Below, piece by piece: positions 47,733-59,782 of a stretch of DNA of 64,000 nt. Below the pieces are notes generated by a model. That model was not told the origin of the DNA, searched no databases, and saw only the letters and a program-made list of their open reading frames with translations. Position 1 is the first letter of the stretch. Every line of letters starts with the position of its first letter. The DNA comes from Costus lasius. Taxonomy: Eukaryota > Streptophyta > Magnoliopsida > Zingiberales > Costaceae. The DNA lies in assembly GCA_027563935.2 (NCBI GenBank), contig CM050449.1:62214556-62278555 (forward strand). The letters run 5' to 3'. A program made the translations under genes and the position numbers.

Positions 47733-49661
47733 TGTTGGTGTATATGCCCTAGGACCAAGTTTTGGTCCACTTATGTACTACTTGACTTTGATATTTATAT
47801 ATCATTCTGGCATTGTCGTTATCTATGTTTGTTTACATCTACACATATGTACTAACATGATAATGTCCCTGGAGACAGATTGGATCTGTGCTCGAACTAT
47901 AGTCCCCAGTCAATGTACTTTAGTGGATATGGGACAGCTATGGTACTTGTGAGACTGGTATGTGGGCTGGTTAGGACGCAGACACATGGGTATATCATTG
48001 GAGGATGTACTGGATAGACCCGCTGTGAGGCTATGACTTGGTGTCATGAGTTATCCTCACAAGTGACAGGAGATGCATTGATCCCTTGACTTGAGGTCAT
48101 TGATCATTCTATATGGTTAGGGACTTGCTTTGATACAACCTAACACCTCGCCATAGTTGGAAGGTCATAACGGTTGTCATTGAGCATGTCACGTCCCATA
48201 TGAGAAGGTCAATGGACAGACAAAGGATTTGCCCCTTCCTTAGGGAAGTATGATATCCATGGAGCTCCTCTATGGTTCTATGACTGAGAGTGTATGGCCA
48301 TACCTAGGTGAGAACCTATTTTAGTCATAGTCATGTGATTGGGTGAAAACAAGTGGTGGCACACTTGTCCAATCGGATATCAGTTCGGCAAAGAGACTGT
48401 AATGCATCTGTACCTAGTTGCGATGATGGGGATGTCGATGTCGATATCCATTCCAATGACCTGGGTAGCAGAGATGCACTGCTAGGTGCCACTCACTGCT
48501 TGTGATGACCTTTGGTCAGCACTGCCAGCGTCAAAGGAACCTATAGGGTCGCACACCTTGATACTTGAGTTCTCGTATTGATCGGGAAGCCTTATGATCG
48601 AGTTATTGGATAACTCGGATCTAATTGGGAGATTTCATCAGCGCCAATGGGCCTGATGAGATGGAAGAATATTATTGGAGCCAAACTTCATTTTTGGCAG
48701 GTTGACCCGCATTTGACCATGGTTGGTCACATTTGGATTAGGGTTGCATTGGATTGGATCCAAGTGCTTAATCAACCCATGTAATGGAGTTTGGGCTAGC
48801 TCATTATCCAATGAGGCCCAATAACAAGTTCTCATGAAGAGATAAGAGGCTAAAAGGGTATAATGGGGAGAAGCCCAACCTCATTGGCGCCTAAGGGGTA
48901 TAATGGGGTTTGGTGGCAAAATTGCTTCATTAAGGAAGCAATTGGCGCCTAGCCCTTCTCCCTTGATGGTATGAATGCCTCTAAGGCATGTCTTGGGCTG
49001 ATATGGTACTTGGACAATTATGGATAGGTTGAATGGAGTTTATGGTAAAGTCTTGGAGACTTTCCTTGTCTTGAACCTCCTCATCCTAGCCCTACACTTG
49101 TCATGATCATGGCCCTTCCCTTAACCGCCTCTTGCCCTATATATATGTGACCCTAGCCGCCCCCTCTTATGATGATTAATCCTTGGAGGCGTGAACACAA
49201 GAAGAGGGGCGAGAGCTAGCAACAAGGGCGCATCTTCCTTCTTCCATAGCCGCGAGCTTCTCCCTCCTTTCCTCTTGGCGCAAGGAGCTTTGGTGCTTGG
49301 CGGCTTGACTTGTTTCCTTCTTCTCTTGGTGCATCCTTTCCTCTTGGTGGCACAAGTGAAGTGGAGCATCTCCCTAAGGCTTGGATCTTCTTCCCGAGGC
49401 TAGCACTGGGCGTGGAAGAAGAGGACTCAAGAGATCCGTGTGTGTGAGACTGCAGAGGGCGCACACTTGGGCGCCTACATCGGCATCACTCCAAACCTCT
49501 CTTAAGGTATTTCCTAACTCATCGTGTCGACTCTCTTGCTTGCGATCTTCACTGGGTTTTTGGGACCGGCCTGTTTCGGGGACATTCTTCCGCTGTGCAA
49601 TGTATGTATGTATGTCTATGACTCTGAAAAAATTGTAAAATGTCCCCGGGGTTTCCCAACA
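47733..49661 (+). repeat. Copia B 5' LTR (1929 bp)
   Basis: TGTTGGTGTATATGCCC to CCCAACA. TATATATAT at 49138-49146 is the likely promoter. A short ATGT microsatellite lies at about 49600-49617, near the LTR end. No real gene inside. Confidence 0.95.
49138..49146 (+). promoter_or_regulatory. TATA box of copia B LTR
   Basis: TATATATAT, repeated at the same place in the 3' LTR (near 56665), with a TATATA counterpart in copia A at 43505. It lies about 520 bp before the LTR end. Confidence 0.5.
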
Positions 49662-49662
49662 A

Positions 49663-49674
49663 TGGTATCAGAGC
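49663..49674 (+). promoter_or_regulatory. Copia B primer-binding site (initiator Met tRNA)
   Basis: TGGTATCAGAGC one base inside the LTR. Confidence 0.92.
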
Positions 49675-51315
49675 GGCTTGCAAGACTCGAACGATGTTTT
49701 ATGCTTTTCTTTCATGCTCACATGCCATATCTCTATTTTCATAAATAGCATGATGCATGGCAAACGATTTTTCTAAGTAGGAAAAATTAGGGTTTCTTGT
49801 TTCTATCATCCTCTCAATCTCTTTTGGATTTTTGGACTATTTTTCTTGTCTGATTTAAAGATTAAAGGCGCACGTAATTTTGTCAAGTAGGACGGGCATT
49901 GTGTCTTCGGACTGGCCAAGTCTCTTGATCTGACAAAATTGCCAGCCGAAAGGATCTCTGAAATCATCATGAAAAATAAATCGCAATTAACCAAAAGATT
50001 TGTGTGAAGAAGATGAGAAAAAGAGACTAGTTTTATGAAAAAGTAAAATTTTAGATTTTATGTTGTTCATGAGCATGTAGAATTGCATGAGCAAATACCT
50101 TGATTGTGCATGATGTTGTGATCATTAGTCAAGCCCCCCTTTGCATGCCTGTGATGTATCCTTGTGAGGCCTGCGTGCCGCTTTTCTTTTTGCTTTTAAC
50201 TAAGAAGAAGATTAGGGTGGCGCATGTACTTGGAATTTGGCGCATGCATACCTTGGATGGTGGCGCAACAAGCATCAAAGAAAGAGGTGCAAGCCTGCTT
50301 AGTGGCGCAAGTTAAGCATGGCCGAACCCTTGGGTTTGAGAGCTAGCTAACTTGGCTTCTTGCATTGTGGCGCATCCTCATTGGAGGAAGACCATGGCAT
50401 TGGCCGAACCCTTGGGGTCCACCCTTAAGGTTTGAGAGCTAAACCATGTGAGAAGGACCTTGGAGCCAACCTTGAAGACCAAGATAGAGGGCGGCTAGGA
50501 TAGGTCTATCTTAGGGGCTTGAGTCCTATGTCAAGAGTTGAACCTCCTTTTGGCATGGGTTGGTTAAATGTCTTGAAAGGGCTTTGATCACATCATCTTT
50601 TACTGCTTTCCTTATCTGCTAAAAGCATGCCTGTAATGTTTTATCGTTATGTTATCACTATAGGATTGCATGCCTGTATTGTTAGACATAAGGTAAAACT
50701 GATGAGACCTTAAAAACCCTCATAATAAAATATCAAGTCTAGTAGCCTTCTAACGCGTAGCCTTCACTAAGTTATCGATCAATGGAGTTGTGAACTGGTT
50801 CCCACCCTCGTGGGACACACCCACTTATCTTTAGGAAGTGTGTGGTGACAATGGTTTCCCCAGTCCAGTTTTAATCTGGGCGTGCCTTCGCAAGGAAACT
50901 CGTTGGCCCTAGGCATAACGGTTAGGAATGGACTTGACTAGAAGTTCACATGTGCTGGGCACATGATGAAAGTCTAGAGGCATCGTTAAGAGGTAAGGGT
51001 TTCATGTTGTATCCAGCCCTCGCTGGACATGAAATGCCCAGACTGTCTCAACAAGGGGAGTTGCTTGGAGCAACCGGCCGGCGCGCCCACCTTAGGAAAC
51101 ATGGGTTACTTTGTGCATCTCATCCCACCCTCGTGGGACACAAAGCCTCATGTGAAATAAGGATCCCATCTCACTAGGAAGTCTTAAACTTCCCGATTGA
51201 CTTTGTGGGTTGTCAATTCGAATTTAAAATAGTGGGAGCAGAAATCATTTAAAACAAGTCCAGTTTAAATGATTCGAAGTAATACTAATCTGTTTTTCTT
51301 GGGTGTTGTAGAAAA
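49675..51315 (+). other. Copia B leader with repeated CCTC-loop hairpins
   Basis: 1.64 kb without a gene. Three hairpins with 6-bp stems share the loop CCTC: TCCCAC/GTGGGA at 50800-50815, TCCAGC/GCTGGA at 51012-51027 and TCCCAC/GTGGGA at 51123-51138. They lie between the primer site and gag, where packaging or dimerisation signals are expected; that role is inference. Confidence 0.75.
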
Positions 51316-54300
51316 ATGGCTACGAACACTGGCGGATTATCACTGCGATCACTCCTTGATAAGGATAAGTTAGTTGGAACTAACTTTATGGACTGGCATC
51401 GGAACTTGAGGATAGTCCTCAAGCTCGAGAAGAAGCTGTATGTCCTTGAACAGGCTCTTCCTGCGGCTCCTCCGCCTAATGCCCGAACGGCAGACAGAGA
51501 TGCTTATAGAAAGCATCAGGATGACTCTTTGGAGGTTGCATGTCTTATGCTAGCCAGCATGGCACCTGAACTGCAGGTGCAATATGAGGAGCAGAACGCT
51601 TTTCAGATGATCACTCATCTGAAACAGATGTTCGAGGCTCAGGCTAGAACTGAGAGATTTGACACCGCCAAAGCAGTCTTTCGGTGTAAGTTGTCTGAGG
51701 GTGCACCAGTGAGACCCCATGTTCTCAAACTCATTGGGAATGTGGATCATCTCAGGAGATCGGGACATGCCATAGACAACGAGCTGGTTGTGGATCTTAT
51801 TCTGCATTCCCTGCCCCCTAGCTTCAGTCCGTTTATTATTAATTTCAACATGAACCGGATTGAGTGCACACGGGAGGAATTGATGAATATGCTCCAAACA
51901 GCCAAGCGAGAGATGGGTAAGACCAAACCCAATTCTGTTCTTTTGGTCCCTGCGACCAAGAAGATAAAGAAGAAGGGTAAGGCACGTGCTAAGAGCAGTG
52001 CCAGAGGTCCTACCAAGGCACTGAAGAAAAAGGCGAAGAAGTCAAAGGACCAAAGGTGTTTTCACTATGGCGAGCAGGGTCACTGGAGAAGGGACTGCAA
52101 GCAGCTTCAGAATGAGGAGAAGAAAGGCTTGGCCTTAACTTCTAGCTCAGGTATCTATGTTACAGAAGTCAATCTTTCTACTTCTATGTCATGGGTATTG
52201 GATACCGCATGTGGGGCTCATATTTGTACAAATATGCAGGGGCTCAAGAAAAGTAGATCAGTGCGGCCTGGAGAGATTGACCTACGCGTTGGAAACGGGG
52301 CACAGGTTGCTGCTGTTGCTATAGGCGTTTTGACTCTCTCCTTGCCTTCTGGACTTCAATTAGAACTAGATAATTGCTTTTGTGTACCTTCACTTACTAA
52401 GAACATTGTATCCAGTCCTTGCTTAGCAAAGAAAGGATTTAAATTTTAAATAAATAAGAACTCTTGTTCTTTTTCATTTGCAAATATGTTCTATGGGAAG
52501 GGTACTTTGTGCAATGGTCTATATATCTTGGATATGGAAAGTTCTATTTGTAACATAAGTAATAAAAGGACCAAACTGAGTGGTTCAGTTGGTGCTTTCC
52601 TATGGCACTGTCGATTAGCCCATATAAACAAGAATCGCATCCAACAACTCCATGCAAATGGATTGTTAGATTCAAGTTCCTTGGAGGAATTTGATACTTG
52701 TGAACCTTGTTTATTAGGGAAAATGACAAAGGCGCCCTTTCACCAAGATTGGTGAGAGGGCAGGAGGTTTATTAGATCTCATACATACTGATGTGTGTGG
52801 GCTTTTCAATAAACAAGCCAGAAGAGGGTACAACTACTTCATTACCTTCACTGATGACTTCAGTAGGTATGGCTATGTCTACTTAATGAGACATAAATCT
52901 GAGTCCTTTGAGAAATTCAAGGAGTTCAAGAATGAAGTAGAGAACCAGCTTGGAAGATCCATTAAAGCTCTTCGATCAGATCGAGGTGGAGAGTACTTGA
53001 GCGGTGAGTTCTTTGACTATCTGAGAGAGTGTGGGATCATATCCCAACTCACTCCTCCTGGAACACCTCAATGGAATGGTGTGTCTGAAAGGAGAAATCA
53101 AACTTTATTGGATATGGTTCGATCTATGATGAGTCATGCAACTCTACCTCCATCATTCTGGGGGCATGCACTAGAAACAGCTTCTCTGATACTGAATAAT
53201 GTTCCATCTAAGAGTGTCTCCAAAATACCATACGAGATGTGGAGTGGGAGACGCCCTAATCTCACTTTTATCAAGATCTGGGGATGTGAGGCTTATGTCA
53301 AACGTCAGAATTCTAGCAAGCTAGAACCTAGATCTGATAAATGTGTGTTTGTGGGGTATTCTAAGGAAACTAAAGGATACTACTTCTATGTCCCAACCGA
53401 GAACAAAGTTTTTGTTGCTCGGGGTGCTGTCTTTCTAGAGAAAGAATTTCTCATGAAAGAAGTTGGTGGGAGGAAGTTTGACTTGGATGAGGTCCAAGTG
53501 CAAGCACAAGACAAAGAGATGGAATCTTAGCCACCTGCACCGGTTGCTAGCCAACCTGAGGCTCAGACACAGGTCCCGCGTAGGTCTGGGAGAATTCGTC
53601 GTGCACTTGAAAGGAACGGGTCGCTGCCGACCCAACACGATGGGATCTTCATCATTGAGGATGAACCCAGAACCTATGATGAGGCGGTCAGTGGACCGGA
53701 CTCCGAAAGATGGCTTGACGCCATGCGATCCGAGATGGATTCCATGTCGGCTAACCAGGTCTGGGATTTGGTTGAGCTGCCTGATGGGGTAAAACCCATA
53801 GGGTGTAAATGGGTCTTCAAAAAGAAGACAGACATGGATGGCAATATAGTTACCTATAAGGGTAGACTAGTGGCTAAAGGATTTAAACAAGTCCACGGGG
53901 TGGACTATGATGAAACCTTCTCGCCAGTTGTCATGATCAAATCCATTCGGATTCTGCTTGCTATAGCTACATATCATGACTATGAGATATGGCAGATGGA
54001 TGTGAAGACAGCGTTCCTTAACGGGAAGCTGACTGAGGATGTGTATATGTCACAACCTGATGGCTTCATCCATCCTGCAGAGGCTAATAAGGTCTGCAGG
54101 CTAAAGAGATCCATTTATGGATTAAAGCAAGCATCTCGAAGTTGGAATCTTCGATTTGATGAAGCCGTGAGAGATTATGGCTTTATCAAAAGCGAAGATG
54201 ACGCCTGTGTATACAGAAAATTCAGTGGGAGCTTGGTGATTTTTCTGGTCTTGTATGTTGATGACATACTGCTCATCGGAAATGACATCCCTAGTCTTCA

Positions 54301-55237
54301 AGCTGTGAAGACATGGTTGGGGAAGTGTTTCGAGATGAAAGACTTAGGGGATGCCGCCTATATTCTAGGCCTAAGGATCTACCGGGATAGATCCAAGAGG
54401 CTCCTGGCCCTTAGTCAGAGTACCTACATTGAAAAGGTCCTGGAAAGGTTCAACTTGGAGCAATCCAAGAAAGGATACCTTCTAGTAAGACATAGCCTTA
54501 CTCTCTCCAAGAGCCAGTGTCCTACAACACAGACTGAGAGGGATGACATTAGTCGAATTCCTTATGCTTCGGCAGTAGGATCGATCATGTATGCAATGTT
54601 GTGTACTAGACCAAATGTGGCATATGCTGTAAGCATAACCAGCCGATACCAATCCAATCCAGGTCTGCAGCACTGGGTGGCTGTAAAGAACATCCTAAAG
54701 TATCTGAGAAGAACTAAGGATTTGTTCTTGGTCTATGGGGGACAGGAAGAGCTCAGTATGCAGGGCTATACTGATGCATCGTTCCAGTCTGACCCTGATG
54801 ACTTTAGATCACAGGCTGGCTATGTGTTCAAGATAAATGGAGGCGCTGTATGCTGGAAGAGCTTCAAGCAATCCACCATAGCAGATTCTACAACCGAGGC
54901 TGAGTATGTGGCCGCTTCTAAGGCAGCCAAGGAAGCCATTTGGATAAGGAAGTTCTTATGTGATCTTCAGGTGGTCCCTAGTGCAATGGATCCCATTGAA
55001 CTCTACTGTGACAACAATGGAGCAATTGCACAAGCAAAGGAACCACGGTCTCATCAAAGATCCAAACACATACTCAGAAGATTTCACCTGATCAGAGAGA
55101 TCATTAACAGAGGTGATGTCAAGATTAGCAGAGTTGACACAGAGAACAATCTGGCAGACCCATTGACCAAGACTTTAGCGCAGCAGAAGCATGATGGTCA
55201 CGCTAGAGATATGGGGTTGAGATCCCTCAACTTCTAG
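51316..55237 (+). pseudogene. Copia B gag-pol (two stops, one frameshift)
   Basis: Gag starts at Met 51316 (MATNTGG). The zinc knuckle near 52057-52100 reads CFHYGEQGHWRRDC, with Tyr where the second Cys ligand is expected. The protease site is LDTACG, where DTG is usual. Integrase has HCRLAH and CEPC for zinc and catalytic motifs DVCG, SDRGGEYL and SERRNQ. RT has YVDDILL (about 54260) and RNase H has YTDASFQS, STTEAEY and HQRSKH. Stops occur at 52447-52449 and 53528-53530, and one extra base near 52739-52741 shifts the frame; the pieces otherwise share one frame, so a single polyprotein existed. With the altered zinc ligand and protease site this copy is inactive. Confidence 0.93.
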
Positions 55238-55248
55238 GTCTTAGTGCA

Positions 55249-55258
55249 AGTGGGAGAT
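55249..55258 (+). promoter_or_regulatory. Copia B polypurine tract
   Basis: Agtgggagat directly before the 3' LTR; the same run precedes the copia A 3' LTR at about 46455-46464. Confidence 0.8.
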
Positions 55259-57188
55259 TGTTGGTGTATATGCCCTAGGACCTAGTTTTGGTCCACTTAT
55301 GTACTACTTGACTTTGATATTTATATATCATTCTGGCATTGTTGTTATCTATGTTTGTTTACATCTGCGCATATGTACTAACATGATAATGTCCCTGGAG
55401 ACAGATTGGATCTATGCTCGAACTATAGTCCCCAGTCAATGTACTTTAGTGGATATGGGACAGCTATGGTACTTGTGAGACTGGTATGTGGGCTGGTTAG
55501 GACGCAGACACATGGGTATATCATTGGATGATGTACTGGATAGACCCGCTGTGAGGCTATGACTTGGTGTCATGAGTTATCCTCACAAGTGACAGGAGAT
55601 GCATTGATCCCTTAACTTGAGGTCATTGATCATTCTATATGGTTAGGGACTTGCTTTGATATAACCTAACACCTCGCCGTAGTTGGAAGGTCATAACGGT
55701 TGTCATTGAGCATGTCACGACCCATATGAGAAGGTCAATGGACAGACAAAGGATTTGCCCCTTCCTTAGGGAAGTATGATATCCATAGAGCTCCTCTATG
55801 GTTCTATGACTGAGAGTGTATGGCCATACCCAGGTGAGAACCTGTTTTAGTTATAGCCATGTGATTGGGTGAAAACAAGTGGTGACACACTTGTCCAATC
55901 GGATATCAGTTCGGCAAAGAGACTGTAATGCATCTTTACCTAGTTGCGATGATGGGGATGTCGATGTCGATATCCATTCCAATGACCTGGGTAGCAGCGA
56001 TGCACTGCTAGGTGCCACTCACTGCTTGTGATGACCTTTGGTCAGCACTGCCAGCGTCAGAGGAACCTATAGGGTCGCACACCTTGATACTTGAGTTCTC
56101 GTATTGATCGGGAAGCCTTATGATCGAGTTATTGGATAACTCGGATCTAATTGGGAGATTTCATCAGCGCCAATGGGCCTGATGAGATGGAAGAATGTTA
56201 TTGGAGCCAAACTTTATTTTTGGCAGGTTGACCCGCATTTGACCATGGTTGGTCACATTTGGATTAGGGTTGCATTGGATTGGATCCAAGTGCTTAATCA
56301 ACCCATGTAATGGAGTTTGGGCTAGCTCATTATCCAATGAGGCCCAATAACAAGTTCTCATAAAGAGATAAGAGGCTAAAAGGGTATAATGGGGAGAAGC
56401 CCAACCTCATTGGCGCCTAAGGGGTATAATGGGGTTTGGGTGGCAAAATTGCTTCATTAAGGAAGCAATTGGCGCCTAGCCCTTCTCCCTTGATGGTATG
56501 AATGCCTCTAAGGCATGTCTTGTGCTGATATGGTACTTGGACAATTATGGATAGGTTGAATGGAGTTTATGGTAAAGTCTTGGAGACTTTCCTTGTCTTG
56601 AACCTCCTCATCCTAGCCCTACACTTGTCATGATCATGGCCCTTCCCTTAACCGCCTCTTGCCCTATATATATGTGACCCTAGTCGCCCCCTCTTATGAT
56701 GATTAATCCTTGGAGGTGTGAACACAAGAAGAGGGGCGAGAGCTAGCAACAAGGGCGCATCTTCTTTCTTCCATAGCCGCGAGCTTCTCCCTCCTTTCCT
56801 CTTGGCGCAAGGAGCTTTGGTGCTTGGCGGCTTGACTTGTTTCCTTCTTCTCTTGGTGCATCCTTTCCTCTTGGTGGCACAAGTGAAGTGGAGCATCTCC
56901 CTAAGGCTTGGATCTTCTTCCCGAGGCTAGCACTGGGCGTGGAAGAAGAGGACTCAAGAGATCCGTGTGTGTGAGACTGCAGAGGGCGCACACTTGGGCG
57001 CCTACATCGGCATCACTCCAAACCGCTCTTAAGGTATTTCCTAACTCATCGTGTCAACTCTCTTGCTTGCGATCTTCACTGGGTTTTTGGGACCGGCCTG
57101 TTTTGGGGACATTCTTCCGCTGTGCAATGTATGTATGTATGTCTATGACTCTGAAAAAATTGTAAAATGTCCCCGGGGTTTCCCAACA
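55259..57188 (+). repeat. Copia B 3' LTR (1930 bp)
   Basis: Pairs with 47733-49661 at very high identity; differences are single bases (for example tctgtgc versus tctatgc near the start). Confidence 0.95.
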
Positions 57189-57193
57189 GGAAG
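57189..57193. repeat. Target-site duplication of copia B, right copy (GGAAG)
   Basis: Matches 47728-47732. Confidence 0.95.
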
Positions 57194-57887
57194 GCTTGCC
57201 TCTATGGCAAGACTTGGGGCGCATATGGCCTTAGGGACTTGCATGGTAAGTCCCAGGCGCATATGGTAGATGGATAGAGGTTTATAGAAAAGGCTTGGAG
57301 TCTTTCCTTACCTCAAACCCTAATTGCTATCCCACTTACCCTAGTCACATCTCCTAATGTAATTGTGCCTATATACTATTGCTTGCCGCCTCTTGCTTAA
57401 TAGGACATCATCATATGCGAGAGCACTCTCCATCCCTTGGCGTGAGCAAGCAAAGGCAATAGCAAAGGTCTCCTAGGCACATCTCTTCCATCACCTAGCC
57501 GCAAGCCATCTTCCTCTTCTCCTCTTGGTGCAAGTAGGACTTGGGCTTAGTTGCATTCACCTCCTGCTCCTTCTCCTTGGCGCAACTTCCCTAGAAGGTG
57601 GCGCAAGTAAAGTGAAGGACTCTCTAAGGCTTGGATCTTCTTCATGAGTCTAGCACCGGGCGTGGAAGAAGAAGACTCGAGGATCCGTTGTATATGAGAC
57701 TACAGATGTCACATGCTTGGGCGTCTACATCGGCATTGCTCCATCTTGCTCAGAGGTACTTTCTCCCTACATCGTGTCGACCCCCACGCAAGCATCAATC
57801 TTCTGGGTTTTTGGGACCGACCTATTTCGGGGATTACTTCCACTATATGTAATTAAAAGTTTTTAAAATTCCCGGGATTTCCCAACA
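57194..57887 (+). repeat. Copia A 3' LTR, right part
   Basis: Continues the A LTR after copia B (GCTTGCC...), with a TATATA at 57369-57374, and ends CCCAACA at 57887. Confidence 0.9.
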
Positions 57888-57892
57888 CATAC
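57888..57892. repeat. Target-site duplication of copia A, right copy (CATAC)
   Basis: Matches 42089-42093. Confidence 0.92.
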
Positions 57893-59396
57893 CCAGGTGT
57901 GAACCTGATTTAGTCATGACCATGAGATTGGGTGAAAGCAAGTGGTGACACACTTGTTCAATTAGAGATCAGTTTGGCAAAAGGACTGTAATACATTGGT
58001 ACCCTGTTGTGATGATGAGGATATCGATGTTGATATCCATTCCGAAGACTTGGGTAGCAGCGATGCACTACTAGGTGCCACTCGCTACTTGTGATGACCT
58101 AAGTTCATCACTATTAACATCAGAGGAACCTACAGGATCGCACACCATGATGCTCGAGTTTTCATATTGATCAGGTAGCCTTCGAATCGAGTTATTTCAT
58201 AACTCAGATTTATTTGGTAGATTTCATCAGCGCCAATGGGTCAGATGAGATGGAAGAAGCTTATTAGAGCCAAACTTTATTTTTGGCATATTGACCAAAA
58301 AGTAACCATGGTTAGCCTCATTTGACCTTAGGTTACATTAGATTGGATCCAATGACTTAGTTAACATGAATAATGAAGTTTGGGCTAGGTCCATTACCCA
58401 ATGGGGCTTGCTAATAAGTTGTAGTGAAGAGATAAGTAGGCTAAAGGTTATAATGGGGAAGAATTATTGGCATAGGCACATGAGAACTCCTAATTGGATT
58501 AGAAGTGGCGCATATTACAATGATTGATATCTTCCAAGTGATTGATTGAGATTGAATTTGATTTAATCACTTGAGATATTAATTGGAAGGTAGTGGGCGC
58601 ATGTGGACTGATTATTTACATAATTAGAGTCCTAATTAAATTAGGACATGCGCCCATGACACATTAGGCAATCTATCATGATGCTTTGACTAGGTCTTGG
58701 TGCATGTATTGAATTATTGCCTCATAAGGTATGATGTGGGCACATATGGCATGGGCTTGCTTTGGTAAGGCTTAGGTTAGGCGCATATGGTATTAAGGAT
58801 TTAATCAAGATAATTTTTTGGATAATTTCCTTAATTCAAGCCCTAATCACCCACACCTTCCACACACCCCAAACTGCCTCTTCATGCTATTTAAGTGACC
58901 CTAGCCGAACTCTTTCGACACATAATTTCTTGGAGGTGTGGACAACAAAGGGGCAAGTGCTAGGGATCCTTGGAGCTTCTTCTTCTATCACGGCCACAAG
59001 CTTCTTCCTTCTTCCTCCTCTTGCCGCAAGTAAGGGCTTTGACTTGGCGGCTTCTTTCTTCATTCTTTCTCCTTGGCGCATCCTCTCTTGGTGGTGGCCC
59101 AAGTGATCTAGGAAGGCTCTCACTTGGCGTGGACCTTCTTCCCGTGGCTAGCACCAAGCGTGGAAGAAGAGAACTCAAGCATCGGTTGTGTGCAAGACTA
59201 CACAGGGCAAACACTTGGGTGCCTACATCGCTTCTTCATCTATTGCTCTGAGGTATTATATCTTACTCACCGTGTCAACCCCCTCGCTTGACTCGATATT
59301 TTGGGTTTTTGGGACTGGCTTATTTCAGGGATTTGCTTCCGCTGTATATATCTGTATATGTTTGTAAAATTTTAAAATCCTCAGGGTTTCCCAACA
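57893..59396 (+). repeat. Solo LTR C, right part
   Basis: Resumes the GTGTATGGCCATACCCAGGTG block cut by copia A and runs to CCCAACA. It carries a stretch around 58480-58800 not seen in the A and B LTRs, rich in GGCGCAT and GCGCCC, so C is a separate subfamily. Confidence 0.85.
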
Positions 59397-59401
59397 CTCC
59401 C
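59397..59401. repeat. Target-site duplication of LTR C, right copy (CTCCC)
   Basis: Matches 41510-41514. Confidence 0.88.
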
Positions 59402-59782
59402 TCAAGTCGAAGGACAAACGCCCTTCTGTCACTATGAGATTTAACTTGAGACACTAAGTTAACTTCTCACGGATGGTTGTTCCAGTATATCTACCTTGAT
59501 ATACCCATATATTTGCTTTCAGCAACCCGTGCTAACCATCGTATAAACTAGTCTCACCTGCACCATAGTTGTCCCTTATCCACTATAGTACTCGACTTGG
59601 GACATAACAACGAGATTTGATAAAATCTATCTCATAGGGACATTGTTATGCAGATGTACATTTAATGCAGATGTACCAATGCATAACAACGACAATGCCA
59701 AGATATGACATGCATATATCACATCTATATGCAGTACACATATATCGTACCAACAACTGGTCCTAGTGCATATACACTAACA
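59402..59782 (-). repeat. Copia D 5' LTR, outer part
   Basis: The start of the D LTR on the minus strand: TGTTAGTGTATATGCAC at 59782. Joins 41509 when LTR C is removed. Confidence 0.82.

Larger units (their letters stand above)
47733..57188 (+). mobile_element. Copia B: near-complete BARE/Angela-like element with three coding lesions
   Basis: 9456 bp with LTRs of 1929 and 1930 bp that differ only at scattered positions, primer-binding site, a 1.64-kb leader, gag-pol (51316-55237) and a purine tract. It is the youngest of the copia series by nesting. Long leader, LTR start and gene order (gag, protease, integrase, RT, RNase H) fit the Angela/BARE group. Two stops and one frameshift make it non-autonomous. 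Confidence 0.95.
42094..57887 (+). mobile_element. Copia A: internally deleted BARE/Angela-like element, host of copia B
   Basis: 5' LTR 42094-44022, internal region 44023-46464 and 3' LTR 46465-47732 plus 57194-57887. The internal region is only 2.44 kb, against 5.6 kb in copia B. The leader is kept but everything from gag to mid-RT is missing, so the copy is non-autonomous. LTR start TGTTGGTGTTTATGCCC is BARE/Angela-like; the lineage call is tentative. Confidence 0.9.
41515..59396 (+). mobile_element. Solo copia LTR C, split by copia A
   Basis: Two halves, 41515-42093 and 57893-59396 (about 2.08 kb together), flanked by CTCCC. There is no internal region or second LTR, so it is a solo LTR left by LTR-LTR recombination. 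Its 5' end reads TATTGG instead of TGTTGG. The 3' end is CCCAACA. It lies in the opposite orientation inside D's LTR. Confidence 0.88.
39448..59782 (-). mobile_element. Copia element D: 5' LTR and leader, host of both insertion branches
   Basis: A minus-strand copia element of which the window keeps the 5' LTR (39953-41509 and 59402-59782) and about 490 bp of leader (39448-39939). The leader resembles the copia A leader read in reverse (paired GGGATAGACCCA-type blocks and ACTGGGTGATTGCCCTAA). Its coding region and 3' LTR would lie beyond element 3, left of the window. LTR start TGTTAGTGTATATGCAC at 59782; LTR end at 39953. A TATATAA box on the minus strand lies at 40667-40674. Confidence 0.8.

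Noticed and set aside
49663..49674. TGGTATCAGAG motifs across the window as possible tRNA gene pieces
   Set aside because: They are single 12-nt sites next to LTRs, i.e. primer-binding sites; no cloverleaf or A/B box surrounds them.
53463..53792. 109-codon frame overlapping copia B integrase/RT linker
   Set aside because: The main polyprotein frame continues through this region with one stop; this is an alternate frame of it.
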